NCBI GenBank assembly: GCA_012932295.1 | Contig: JAAONU010000014.1 | Location: 33,077,977 to 33,141,976 of the forward strand | Direction of reading: 5' to 3' | Length of the DNA: 64,000 nt | Source: Cyclina sinensis | Lineage: Eukaryota; Mollusca; Bivalvia; Venerida; Veneridae | Part shown: piece after piece, positions 1 to 12,423 of the stretch | How the letters are laid out: every line of letters begins with the position of its first letter | Position numbering within the stretch: position 1 is the stretch's first letter | The notes under the pieces: model-generated | The model's input: the letters and a program-made list of their open reading frames with translations, nothing else | Database searches by the model: none | What the model was told of the DNA's origin: nothing | Program-made: the position numbers and the translations under genes

Positions 1-3000
1 AAATGGAAATTAAACTATCAAGTTGCCAGATTTAAATTAGATTGGATGACAAACACACTGGATACATGTTAATTACACTGACCACCTTAATTTGCATGTT
101 TACAAGCATTCGTCAGAGGTACAATGGGACAGCGGCTACCCATAACTTAATGGCATTTCTACGACTCTACAGCATACCAATGCATCAGTAAAAATGGGCG
201 CTCGACATTTATTTGTCCATATGTCCTTATTTGACAGGGAACTGAGAGCCCTTGGGGCAATCTGGGGACAGCTGCTGACCTTAGCAAACCCTTAAGGGGC
301 CAAGATGTAAAAGCTGGGAGCAACTCGCACCTTGAGCTGACCAAGGGTTTTCATATATTGACATAAATTAAGGTCTACAGAAATTTATTCTGATAGTTTA
401 TGATCTCATTCCACAGGCTCATTTTTCAAAACAGGCTCATAATCAGAAAAGCATTTGTTACTGTAAAATGTAGAGCAGAATAATTATGCAGATGAGCTTC
501 TTTTTATTACCTGATAAAAATTTATTTATCGGTTTCAGATAAAAGTAAAACACATTCTTTTTCATGTTAATCAGTTTTTTATTCAAACCAAGCTGGCTGA
601 AGTAAAATATATCAATTTACTATTTTATCAAATTTATCAATTCATGACCCATTTATGGTAGAAAAGATACTTTTCCATAAACTTCTACAAAATAGCATGT
701 ACTGGTAGGTAAAAATTTGTTTCAGAAGTTACTATCACAACCAAACTACTAAAATCTTGAAAAGTGTGAATCGCACCAATTTCTTGTTTTTTATTTCTAT
801 TTTGGAAATATTCTATTCAGTCTAAATCTGATCAAACATAGCATGACAGAACAAAACTTGGGGATAAGAATGACCTTCACTAAAATAAAGCTAAATACCC
901 CTACACCCACTTGCAAAAACACCAGATTTGAATAGATCAGACTGAATCTGCTACATTTTATAATCTTAAGTGTCAAAAGTCAAATTCAGCTGAAATCAGC
1001 TAAAAAGCTGGAGATTCTCATCCCTGAAAAGTATGGTGTACAATGAAAACATTCTTTTGTCCTAACAGTAACTTTCCAAAGAAAGATGCAATATAAAAAG
1101 AAATACAATTCTCCAGTCGTCATAACCAATCTAAAGTCAATCAGGATTCAACTGTAAAAGACTAGTATGGAAAAGAAGTTCTCTAACACATACAATGGGC
1201 ATCTGAGGTAATGTACTATAATCTGCTTTAGTTATGAGGACGTTTCAACAGGTGGCCCTTTAAATTTTTTCATTGCAACACCTACATTTCATGCCAAATC
1301 AAAACCCATAATGGACTTGATTATCAATATCTAAATACAACTGAAATCAATCCACAAAGTCGCTTGTTAATATGATATAAAAGCCTGTATTCTGAATCAA
1401 AATACAAAGTCTAATGTCCGAATAAAACCAACTGTCCAGTATCAAATACCCTATAACAATAAAACACAATCTACAAATGGAACCTGTCAAATTATATTCA
1501 CTACTTGAATCTCAATAATAAAATGTATCAAATTAGGGTTATAATAGGTTGGTCCAGCTTCTTTAGCATTAAAAAATAAATTTTACGAGCAATGAATTTC
1601 GCACAAATAAAACATCAAAGAGTAGAGTAAATAACAACAGGGAATCACATTTGTCGATCAGTTTGAAAAGGCGGAAAATAAACTAGAAGGGTCCTTAATC
1701 ATGGGGCAACACGCACAGTACTATTTCATTGTCACCTGCTGCCCCTACAGGGCGCCACTTGATATAATTCTGCATCTGTAATGAGCCTGCAGACATCTAA
1801 TGAGTGCTGTGTAAATTTTGATTTTGGCCACTATTTCAGTTTGGCTAGGGGCTACCGTCACTGTTTAATTGTACTCGGATCTTACTGTATTCTTTCTCAT
1901 TTGTTAATGGTTTTAACAAAAATCTATTCTTGCTTGTCTGCCTTTTTTTTAGGAAAAAAAAATCTGCTTAAATCAGGAATCATTTTATAATATATATTTG
2001 GAAGTGAAGAAAATCAAATATATGAAAAGGTTTTGGTGCTTTAATACAAACAGGCAAGGAACTCTGTACATACAAGCTTTAAACAGACATGACCAATGTC
2101 TTGCCATCAATTTCTATTTTAACTTTTACAACCTCTTATTAACGACTGACTAATGGTAATATGTGATCAGGTCAAGACTCGTCATCATTCTCGACTGCAC
2201 CCATCCACCAAAACTGCACAAATTTCATCAGTCATTTTTATAAACAAACCATACCCTGTAATTAAATATCAAAAGTAATCGTACCCCAAAAACCTCAAAT
2301 ATTTTACAGACATTCAATTTGACCAGGTTAAATTTTTATCTTCCAATGAGTAAACAGGTAGATTAATACAATAATGACCAGCTTTCAACTTTTAATGTGA
2401 ATAAAATTCTACCATTTTCCCCTTCTTTTCAAGCTGGCATTTCAAATTATCTGTCCAAGCATTTGAGAAAGATGACCCTTGAAATCATTAAGGTAACTAA
2501 TGGCCACTTACACCAATGGTGTTCTTTGAATAAATGTTTGCACTCACATTCATCCAAGCAGAAGGTGGCATTATTAGCTCACATAATGAGCAACAGTGAG
2601 GTGGGCCCCTAAGGCCTTGGACAGGGACAGTCACTTTAGTCAAAAGTTGTTTTCAAAAAGAACTGACTGGCTGGAGTCAAGTCGAAAACTTATAAACAAC
2701 CTGTGCTTGTGCAAACTTTGCAGTACTTTTAAAATTTTCACTAAACTAATACTGGCATATTCAAATGCTCTGATTTTTCTTAAAAAAAAAAAAAAAAGTC
2801 TTCATAAATTGTGTTCACCTTGAACTTGCTTAGATTTCTATCATAAAACTTGATCAGATCTTTCTGTTTTTATCAGGTTGGTTTACTTGCATGAACACTC
2901 ATAACTATCTATACTTTACATTAAATATGCCTCATAAATTGATTAAGCTAATGCCCTGCACTGTCATGGTATGATTGTGTTACTCCAATATAGTGCAGTC

Positions 3001-5029
3001 TAATTTAAACAATAAACTGTTGCTTCAACAACAGAACACATCAATCTCAAACTGCATCAGTTTTTTAGTAACACACCAATAACATTCACCTTTAAAGCTT
3101 TTTTTTAACAGAGTCTTCAGTCAAGGCAATTATAAATGAAAACTTTAATTAATTAGTAAGAAGTCTCACAGTGTTGAACAAATAACAATTAGGCAAACCA
3201 TTCTTACATGTCTCTAACAAACATCAGAGGAAGGTGTCACAAGGTCTGATTTAAAGCATCACTTTGACTCCCAAACCAGATGTCAAAGGTCTGAGTACAA
3301 TCAGAATAAATTAAAATATCAGAATTTACAGATGCAGTCAAAAATCAGAAACAAACGTTACATGATAGCTTAAGCTACTGAATGCAGAAATACTGAAAAT
3401 GAAAAATTATAAAATTGTAATAGCAAGTAACTTAACCGAAACAGACTAGTATGGACAGAATTTTTTGACTGGTTCAGTTCTGCTATTATAGTGCAGACTT
3501 AAACAATAATTCTTCAAAACATTTTTTAAGTGCAATTGCAATTTCTGTTGTACCACATCATTTGTTCTGAGAAAAATATATTAAGGGACCTGTGGTACAC
3601 GGGCCATCATGTTTTGACTGCAGTAAAAAAACAAAAAACTTCAAGTTCTTTCTGTTTATTCTAGTATCCACCCTCCCCTCCACACTGCCATTCTCAGGTC
3701 AAAAGATTTAAACTGAAGATGCACAAACTCTAGTCAGAAAACGTAACTCAAAACAGTTAAAATTTTCCAAGTTATTTTCACTTCATTCTATCAAATTCTA
3801 TGACCTTGGTTTAATTTTCTTTTAATAGTTTATATTCTCTTTGAAAATGTTGCCCTAGAACAAGGATAATTATCTTTAACTGCATGAATATTATTTCTAT
3901 GGTCCATCCATTTTCAAGAATGATCTAAAATATCTAATAAATTACAGTTAAAGTGCAAGTTATTAACATGATATGATAAAGGTAATAGCCCCTGTAGGGT
4001 GATCTATGTCTTTTAGTTTTAAAAGTTGTTGTTGTTTTTTGTTCAGTTTGTTCTGAAGACATGTTCTGCTCCAGCCCATCCATGAATTAAGAGCAAGTCA
4101 ACTTTTATTACTGGTATTATTTTGAATGCCAGGGAATCTCACAGGTACTTGGAACATTGCTGAGACCTTTAACATAATCATGCCTATAATATATGAAGAT
4201 AACAACAATAACTCATTATCACAGACTATGACCATTCACCACAGTGTTAATTCTATATGACAAGCAAGTTCAAGGGCTAAGCAATGTTCCAGCAGTACTG
4301 ATGGGTCATGGGCTTTTACCCAAGGAAAAACTCTATGCTTTCTCCAAACAGCATTTCAACATGGGACCTAATCTGAATTGATACTACAATCACTATTCAT
4401 TGAAATATTTATAAACACAGTAAACTTTTTATTCCAAAGTTCACAGGTTTATTTCTTGATATATATTCACTGTTATCTCAAAGTCTGACAATTGCGCTCT
4501 GAAAAACTGCAATCAAAAAAGTGAAGAACAGTTTTATTATTTCAATTTTTGCATGTTCTAGCACAAAGTTATCTTCCTGCATCAACATTAACATTTCAAT
4601 ACTGAAATCTCCAGATCTGCGATATCACTGCAAAATTCAGATATGGTCTTAGATACTACCCCCTTAAATGCCTCATTATTAATGCTTATAAAAGCTAGTC
4701 CCTCCATTTTTCTGTTATACAAATAATTAATTTCTATTGCCACTGAAGAAAAATTCATAACTCATGATAGTTCTTTAATGTGTATTTAAACAACAAAACA
4801 AATACAGCAGTACTAGCTGCTCTCCTAAATTTTAAACACCATTTTACAAGAAACTGCACACTCCAAACTGAAAGATATAACAGTTCAGATCACACATTTT
4901 ATCCAGAAAATTGTGCTGCAAAAAAAAAAGATGAAAAAGCAGTTATCACATTAATCAGATTACCTTTGCAAGCATTTAAATAATCACTTGGAAAAACTGT
5001 AACTATTTCAAAACATCTGGATACACGCC
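1..5029. other. AT-rich non-coding stretch, no gene seen
   Basis: Open frames here are under 80 codons, have no recognisable family and start and stop in AT-rich low-information sequence. It contains only short homopolymers, for example A15 near 2782 and A10 near 4920. It probably continues the intron, or lies 3', of the minus-strand MICU-like gene. I see no repeat unit, SINE head or terminal inverted repeat. Confidence 0.5.
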
Positions 5030-5217
5030 TTAACCCTGAACATGCTGAATTTTTGTAATGAATTTGCCCAGCTTTGAATTTGGAACAGTCCATTCAAAGT
5101 TTAAGGGATTTCAATATTAAAGTACAAAAATGTAGCTACCAACAGTATAGAGCCTGGTCTGTCCCTATACTGGTGGCAAAGGCTAATCACTTTCGGTTCC
5201 AGCAGGTTAAGGGTTAA
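5030..5217 (+). mobile_element. MITE with TTAACCCT termini (copy 1, internally deleted)
   Basis: Opens TTAACCCTGAACATGCTG and closes AGCAGGTTAAGGGTTAA, an imperfect terminal inverted repeat with TTAA at both ends. It is an inverted copy of 6081-6298. Relative to that copy it lacks the inner palindromic segment between the two 'CTATAC' blocks. TTAA ends followed by CCCT are typical of piggyBac-type MITEs, so that assignment is inference. Confidence 0.75.
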
Positions 5218-5450
5218 TTAACACTTATTTTCAAACCTGATTTGATGTAATTTTCGGAGTGAAGATATATCATGCTTCCTAGATGATTTACAAAATGCAG
5301 GATGTTTTGTTCTCTTCAATGACATCTGAATAATGATCTTTTTTTATTCTGTAGAACATGAAACTTGTAGACTGGGGACTAATTCAGAGTGGGTTGGCTG
5401 CATCCTCATTTTGGTATAAAAAATCAAAACATATGGTAATAATGTTGATA

Positions 5451-5905
5451 TGGAAAATTCACAAGGAGAAATTTTTATACAACTTGTCTTTACAGCATGG
5501 AATTTCACAAGGAGAAATTTTTATACAACTTGTCTTTACAGCATGGAAATTCACAAGGAGAAATTTTTATACAACTTGTCTTTACAGCATGGAATTTCAC
5601 AAGGAGAAATTTTTATACAACTTGTCTTTACAGCATGAAAATTCACAAGGAGAAATTTTTATACAACTTGTCTTTACAGCATGGAATTTCACAAGGAGAA
5701 ATTTTTATACAACTTGTCTTTACAGCATGGAAATTCACAAGGAGAAATTTTTATACAACTTGTCTTTACAGCATGGAAATTCACAAGGAGAAATTTTTAT
5801 ACAACTTGTCTTTACAGCATGGAATGAAATTTTTATACAACTTGTCTTTACAGCATGGAATTTCACAAGGAGAAATTTTAATACAACTTGTCTTTTCAGC
5901 ACGGA
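5451..5905 (+). repeat. 46-bp minisatellite, about ten units
   Basis: Units run from the CACAAGGAGAAATTTTTATA block to the CTTGTCTTTACAGCATGG block, period 46 bp, nearly identical. Small differences are GGAATTT versus GGAAATT at the joints. One unit near 5822-5860 has lost about 10 bp. Because 46 is one more than a multiple of three and the unit has no stop in any plus frame, a 215-codon frame (5358-6005) stays open by cycling through all three frames. There is no sign that it is translated, so I treat it as non-coding satellite DNA. Confidence 0.92.
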
Positions 5906-6080
5906 AATTTTCACAATAAATTCAGAAAAGATAGTCAAGCACAGACAAATCTTGTTCTGCAATGAACAGTCACTCCTGAAAACAGATATTCTTGAAAGAA
6001 TGTGAAAAATCACTGAGACTCTTACCATGGGCAACCTCAAGATCTGGAGATTGGAACTTCACAACTCAACCACCGCTCCT

Positions 6081-6298
6081 TTAACCCTTAACCTGCTGGA
6101 ACCAAAAGTCATTAATTAGCCTTTGCCACCAGTATAGAGCCAGGCCAGCCTGCACATCCATGCAGTCTGACCAGGCTCTATACTGTTGGTAGCTCAATTT
6201 TTGTATTTTGATATTGAAATCCCTTAAACTTTGAATGAACTGTTCCAAAATCAAAGCTGGGCAAATTCATTACAAAAATTCAGCAGGTTCAGGGTTAA
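6081..6298 (-). mobile_element. MITE with TTAACCCT termini (copy 2, fuller)
   Basis: Begins TTAACCCTTAACCTGCTGG and ends CAGCAGGTTCAGGGTTAA. It is the reverse complement of the family member at 5030-5217 but keeps an inner palindromic piece (GCCTGCACATCCATGCAG) that also occurs in the MITEs at 27951 and 63455. It carries about 218 bp and no coding capacity. The two copies flank the 46-bp minisatellite in inverted orientation. Confidence 0.78.
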
Positions 6299-7070
6299 CA
6301 GCATACTAGCCCTTGGCTGGAGAGCATCTCAAAACCAATCTATTTCTTTGACTGCCAAATATTAAATCTGCTTACTAAGCACTCAGACTATCACAATGGT
6401 ACAGTAATTGTGTAATCATAGACTTATCAATCCTAGCTGTTTCAGTTTTGTGTGGGAAGTGATGATGTTGGCAGGAAGAGGGATGACAGCCATAGAACTT
6501 TTCCTTTCTAAATTTTTTTTGTCTATCATACAGGCAGAATAGTTCACACAGAGGTAGGTAATCTGGAACCATGAGGGCACAAACTGAAGCAAAAATTCAA
6601 TAAATCAAACAAATCTGAGATAAAATTCAATAAAATACATCAATCTTCTGAATCTGTGAATAAAAAAAATTCAAACACTAAAATAATGTCTGGTTTATAT
6701 AAATTCAAAGGCTTAATTCTGCAACTTTCTCTGAAAAGAACAAACCAAACAACAAACCTGGTATATGAAAAGTCGATAGAAAAAAAAGAAATAAGGGTGA
6801 AAATACTTAGAACAGCAAAATGAGTTCCTTATGATATACCTGATTTTAAATATTCTGTAGAATCATTTTAGAATTAACTGTTTAACATCATGAACCAAGG
6901 GATCTTGGAGCCTTATATCCTTACAGAATTTCAGATCACATCTAATACAGAGGAAGCAGAGGATTCTGTCCTCAAGAACTATTTCAAAGACTACTGTATT
7001 GTCTAATTTAATAAAGAACTGCCTGACAAGAAAGTGTTATTTTATTTCATTTTTTTTTTTAAATAATAAT
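6299..7070. other. Non-coding stretch, nothing recognised
   Basis: AT-rich sequence with only short frames. No element termini, tRNA-like head or tandem period was seen. Confidence 0.45.
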
Positions 7071-7863
7071 ACACAAGGGATCGCTCACCTGAGTACTTTG
7101 GCTGTATGTTTGCTGTTAAGCAAACACATGAACAGTATTTCATTTTCTAATTGAAGAAATGTAGGTGCCTACAATAAATAAAAGCTCTATGACAGAAAGT
7201 AGTAATATCTCTTATAAGCTAAGGTGACCTTGCCTAGACCCAGTGACAACCTCAAGCCAAACCAATGGGTAGAGTTTCATGCAAGGAACTAAAATACCAA
7301 ATACCCAAGATATTGGTCGATAAATGAAGGCTCTATGAGGTAAAGTAGATAAATCTATTTTCAGCCTCGGTGACCTTTAACTTAATCTAATCATCTGAAA
7401 AAGCTTAATAAAGGTCCACTAGGCAATGCTTCATGCCAAATTTTAAAACTCTAGGTCTTGTGGTTTCAGACAAGAAGATATTTAAAGTTTTTATTCTATA
7501 TTGCTGTATAAAACTTGTGACCCTTCAGGCGGGGCCAAAAATGACACCAGGGACATTATTTGAACAAACTTTGTAGAGGTTCACTAGACAATGCTCCATG
7601 CCAAATTTCAGACCTTTGGGCTTAGCAGTTTTAGACAAGAAGATTTCTAAAGTTTTTCATTCTTGTTGCCATAGCAACCAGACTTTTTCTGAAATGGATT
7701 TCTTTTAACAACTTTGGTTAAGCTTAATGCAAGGAACATTCCTGTAAAGTTTAATCATCTTTAACCTAGCGGTTAAGGAGGAGATGTTGTTTAAAGTAAA
7801 AAGTCGATGCACGACAGACACAGGGCGATCACAAAAGCTCACCTGAGCACTTAGTGTAAAAAA
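7071..7863 (+). mobile_element. HINE-like element, family A (short decayed copy)
   Basis: Starts ACACAAGGGATCGCTCACCT and carries the same 5' body as the elements at 34107 and 47288 (TTTGCTGTTAAGCA, TGACAGAAAGTAG, CAGTGACAACCTCA). It then has about two ~165-bp core units with CTTGTGACCC and CACTAGACAATGCT. It ends with GCTCACCTGAGCACTTAGTG then AAAAA; the second arm of the 3' hairpin is eroded. It is a non-autonomous rolling-circle (Helentron-associated) type by architecture; that class is inference. Confidence 0.75.
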
Positions 7864-7864
7864 C

Positions 7865-9480
7865 CACTAAGAAACAACAACCACAAGTAACCTGAATCAA
7901 TCAATTAGATATATGATGGTTTTTTAAGTGGGTCACTGCACTACCTAAAATCTTTAGTACAGACAGTTAATTATACCCATGGTGGTCATGTTCAACATGT
8001 TCACTGTTTTCTCTCTGGTGAAAACAACTTTAATTCTTAAAGGCACACTACATGTTTTGTAGTCTTAATTGTGTGTCAATGACCTAGGCTGTATCTCTTC
8101 TAAGGGGTTTGGTTTCCACTGAAAGAAATTAACCAGGGGTAATCAGAAAATGCACATCTACAGATATGTTCATACTAATCAAGGCAATGTTTACTTAAAT
8201 AATGTTAATTGTTACAGTGGTCAAATGAAAATACAACCAAACAGCTAATTAATGTACATGTGCAATTTCTAATAACCCTCTGTTTCAAAAAGCCACAATT
8301 TTGTTTCTTCATTTTATTCATAAATAAATTGACTTTGAATTCTCAGTTTTGGTCTAAGACAAAGCTGATTTTAACACAGTCTAAATTTAATCATGGAAAT
8401 TGCTTTTCTCCAATTTTCAGCAGGATCCAATGACAATTTCTATTTTCAGTTTTTACTGGAAGATCAAAATGATTTCCCAAGACAGTCTGTACAATACGAT
8501 GGGCAAGTTGTTTTTGCAAGCACATAAAACACAGTCTTTAATGCAGAGGTGTTTCCAGAAAACCATACTTGTACACATTCTGTACATTTCTCATGGAACA
8601 ATAACAGTCAAAATTCTTTGAATCAGATTTGAGAATGATCATTTTTTAATAGCATATTGTATGTTTTATTAAATCCAATCAGAAGGAAGTACTCTCTTAA
8701 CAGTTTAGCTGATGCACTGTTTTACATGCTCTTAAAAACAAATAGTCAGTAGTAATATTTTTTAGGTCAAGTACCATGCAAAACAGTGTAAAATGTTTTT
8801 TTTCTTATAAAAAAAAAGAATTACTTGCAAGTGAAGCTTACCTGATAGGTGAAGATAAAACAGCATATCTAAGCATTTTTTCTGTATAATAAAATTACTG
8901 GTTTGTGCACTCTTATAAATGCATCTTACCAATTTCACATACATGACTGGATTTTATACATCTTGTAACATTAAAAACTCATCACTTAACCTTTAGCTAT
9001 GATGCAAGATTTTAATATTCTGTGATCATTCAATCTTATATTCCCTTTGGAAAAATCTATCTGCTGGAAAATACCACACTGCCAAAACTTAGGTGAACCT
9101 CAAAACCATACAACGTGAGTTCAGTCTGGAATATACATCCTAATTTTCCATAAAATTCAATTATATTAGGTTAATAATCACAGGGTGTCTTTTTTAGTAA
9201 CTTTTAAACATGGGTGGTATTTTTATGATAATCTATATGAAACAGTATTAAAATGCCATTTTCAATCCGTACAACATTTTACCAACAAAAATCATAGAGG
9301 TGAATTTTAAGGACATTCAAGAATGTACAAGTTGTTAATTATAACTGTCTTAACTTTAAGTTAGTACAAAGCTCTTGTTTACAAGTCACAGAGCTTTCAA
9401 AATAATGACACAGAACTGTTAACACTTAAAGTGGGTGCTCTTCCTTGACTGGTTATGTTCATTCTGAAGTATGTCTTAAA
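7865..9480. other. Non-coding stretch, nothing recognised
   Basis: AT-rich, with short frames only. A minus-strand splice-like pair (8842-8881) has a strong CAG|GTAAGC donor, but its translation does not continue the MICU-like protein, so it is not called as an exon. Confidence 0.45.
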
Positions 9481-10594
9481 AAGCAACTTTGACCTACTTA
9501 AACTTTACTTGTTCATACATTAACTGGTACCTGACCTAAAAAGCCTAAGCATGTTCTTTTTTAAGTAGGTATGTTTTTGCAACTGTCATCTAACTAACCT
9601 AAGCAATATTCATACATGAATACAACTTTAAAATGTTACTCTGACCTCAACCTATGAATGTTCATTCAAGAAAAGATCATCAATCTAGACATGTTCATAC
9701 ACAAAAAGGCATCTATTTCTTAGTTTGTCATCAACACAGACATGTTCATACATTTTTTATTTTAACAACAACACAGACATGTTCATACACAAAAAGTATC
9801 TATTTCTTATTCTGACATCAACCTAGACATGTTCATACATGAAAAGGTATCTATTTCTTATTCTGACATCAACATAATTTAACATCTTCATACATAAAAG
9901 ATATGTTTGTTTCATTTTTACATCAACATAGACATGGTCATACATGAAAAAGTATCTTTGAGTTATTATGAAATCAACCTCGACATGTTCATACATGAAA
10001 AGATATCTGTGTCTTTTTTGAGACCAATCTAGACATGTAACTCTGACCTTTTTGGTCTAAGAATATCCAAACATGAGTAAACTACAGCTATCACTGAATG
10101 TAATTATTACCCCTGCAATATCGCCTTGTCAGAGGAAAAGGGGAAATATAGAAAGCGTCACATACACTTATTGGTGAGCACCCACCCCAAGTTTCAAATC
10201 AACAGTCCTAGAAATGTGGAAATGTGAAACTGGTTCGCATCACAAAATTTCTGCAATGTACTGACCGACCCCCCACCCTACAAACTGAGTGACTCCATAT
10301 GCCTCTGAAATGATCTGCAAACAAAGTTTTTGGTGTGTCCTTATGCAAGTTTCTAAGGTATCACAGTGACCAACTAGTCTGAGCATGTTAATACAAGAAC
10401 TTACAGGTATCTGTGAGTCACTTTGACATATTTATTATAAATAACTGGTATCAATGATTTACTGTGACATACTTACTACAGTTATAAGGTATCTATGAGT
10501 AGTTATGACATACTTTATATGAATATAAGGTATCTATGAGTAATTTTGACATATTTTATATGTTATCTATGGGTAATTGTGATATACCTTATAT
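9480..10594 (+). repeat. Degenerate minisatellite, roughly 50-60 bp units
   Basis: Between 9670 and 10030 the phrase GACATGTTCATACA followed by AAAAG.TATCTATTTCTTATT recurs at least six times with irregular spacing. From 10390 a related phrase, GGTATCTATGAGTAATTTTGACATA, recurs four or more times and continues on the far side of the 4.2 kb insertion (14795-14960). The units are strongly diverged, so this is an old array. Confidence 0.7.
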
Positions 10595-11316
10595 CCCGGG
10601 TGTAGATTTTCCAGGGTAAGCCTGGAAGAGAGGGTGGCAAACCCTGGAAAACTATGGAAAAGCATGGAATTCCATGGAAATTCATGGAAAATGCAGCATT
10701 TTTTCCATGCTATATGGACTTTTTTGGTCCAGCCATTTCCAGCATGGCTGGAATAGGCTGGAAATTGGCTGGACATTTGTGGTATAAGACTGGAAAACCA
10801 TGGACTTTACTTCGATGCAGCATGGAAATTGGAACTTAGATTTTTTTGATGCTGGAAATGTGTTAAACTTTCTCTAAGTATGCTGGAAAAAACTTGTAAA
10901 AATTACAAGAAATCTGACTTTATATATTCAGCTCAATATTGTAAATTTACAAAGAGATATAAAATCATCATTTACTTTAATGCAAGTTACTGTAAATTAT
11001 TTGAACTTTGACACTTTTAACATTTCATTGTAGTTGTAAAAGAGTATCTCAGAAAAAAATATCTGTGCTAAAAAAGTAAATGAATTGATAGTAAATACAG
11101 TATTATTATTTAAATAAATCTACATGAATTTATTGTACAATGAAATAATATCCATTTAATTACAGACTTTAATTTTAAATACAAATTAATTAAAGTCTTT
11201 GATTCAATCATTCAGGTACTAATTATCATGATGGGGTTGCACCTTGCACATGATAAGAAGCTAAGGAAATTTATATCTCTGGTTAAATCATTTATTTGCT
11301 TGAGTTAACTATCACC

Positions 11317-11979
11317 CACAGGCACTAGACACAGTCAATTCAATTTACGTTGAATGTTATTGTTTTGAAATCTATTTATAGTAACAAGTAACTGATAAGA
11401 GATACAGGTAACTTTTTGAAGGTTGGCAAAAACATGGCGGTTGATAAAAATGCAAAACATAGTAATTTTGTAATTACCGTTACAAAGTCATTTTTCATCA
11501 AATAATTCAATAATTATATCATTTAAAAGGTCTGTAAACTCATATGTTACATATTTGAAAAATAATTGTTAAAACTGTTTACTTTTTTGTTTGTAAATGG
11601 TTAAACATAGTGCATCTGAGCTGCTAGAAAAATGCTGAAATGACAGGTATAAATTAGTTTAGTTTTCTTCTTTAAAAGCAAAAATTCAAAATCTGCTTAT
11701 ATTTTCAAAATATGAATTTAAAGAGCTATCAAATGATATAAGAATCTTAAAATTTGGATGACAAAGAAAAAAGTTATCTAAAGTTAAAACTTCTGCCGCT
11801 ATCAAATGTATATAAATATTGGTTCTCTTTGCCGACCAGTAGTTCAGCTATAATTTGGTAACAGGTGCTTGTGATGTCATCCGTCAATGTGCCTATATAC
11901 GCATATATACTACATATTCTTTATATGTAGTATGTATGCGTATATAGGTAAATTAAATTGATTGTGTCTAGTGCCTGTG
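11317..11979 (+). mobile_element. Nested 663-bp MITE with 32-bp TIRs
   Basis: The 32-bp ends 11317-11348 (starting CACAGGCACTAGACACA) and 11948-11979 (its reverse complement) differ at about two positions. It lies wholly inside the CCCGGGTGTA element. The right terminus is preceded directly by a 55-bp hairpin (11893-11947). It has no coding potential. Confidence 0.75.
11893..11947 (+). repeat. 24-bp-stem hairpin inside the nested MITE
   Basis: The arms CTATATACGCATATATACTA... and its reverse complement pair over 24 bp with a single mismatch around a 7-base loop (TTCTTTA). It abuts the right TIR of the nested element. Confidence 0.85.
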
Positions 11980-12423
11980 CTGTCACCTAAAAAATATTGA
12001 AAAAAGTTTTTTCTTTACAAGAAAGATTTTTTTATTTTACATTGCAAGAGTATAAATAAGTCTCTTTAGAATCACATATTGTGTACAAACAATGCTGATT
12101 TTAGTGTGACCTCCCGCGTGAAAATCAATAAATTCGGTGATTCGAAAGATGATTGGATAAGGTAAGCTGTAATACTTAACGTATGCCGAGAAATAGTCCC
12201 GTAAAGTCAAGGCGAATAATACGTCTAAATTGTCCTTACTTATGAAACTTGAATATATAATATGTTCAACCTTCAACATATTGATTTTGTACATTAAATA
12301 TTTTTTCCTGTAAAGATTTTGTATCCGCGTATGAAAATAACCATGTGCAATTTTGACCCGCTTGACCTGTGACCCGACTTCCGCTACATTTGAAATCCTC
12401 GTCGAGTAGAGTAAAACGCTAAC

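Noticed and set aside
159..344. 61-codon minus frame in a slightly GC-richer patch
   Set aside because: No splice signals fit and no protein family was recognised.
5358..6005. 215-codon plus-strand frame as a repeat protein gene
   Set aside because: It is made by a 46-bp minisatellite that is open in every plus frame; no conserved start, domain or codon signal.
8842..8881. Minus-strand exon-like block with a CAG|GTAAGC donor
   Set aside because: Its 40 nt do not translate to the expected KP...EF-hand continuation of MICU.
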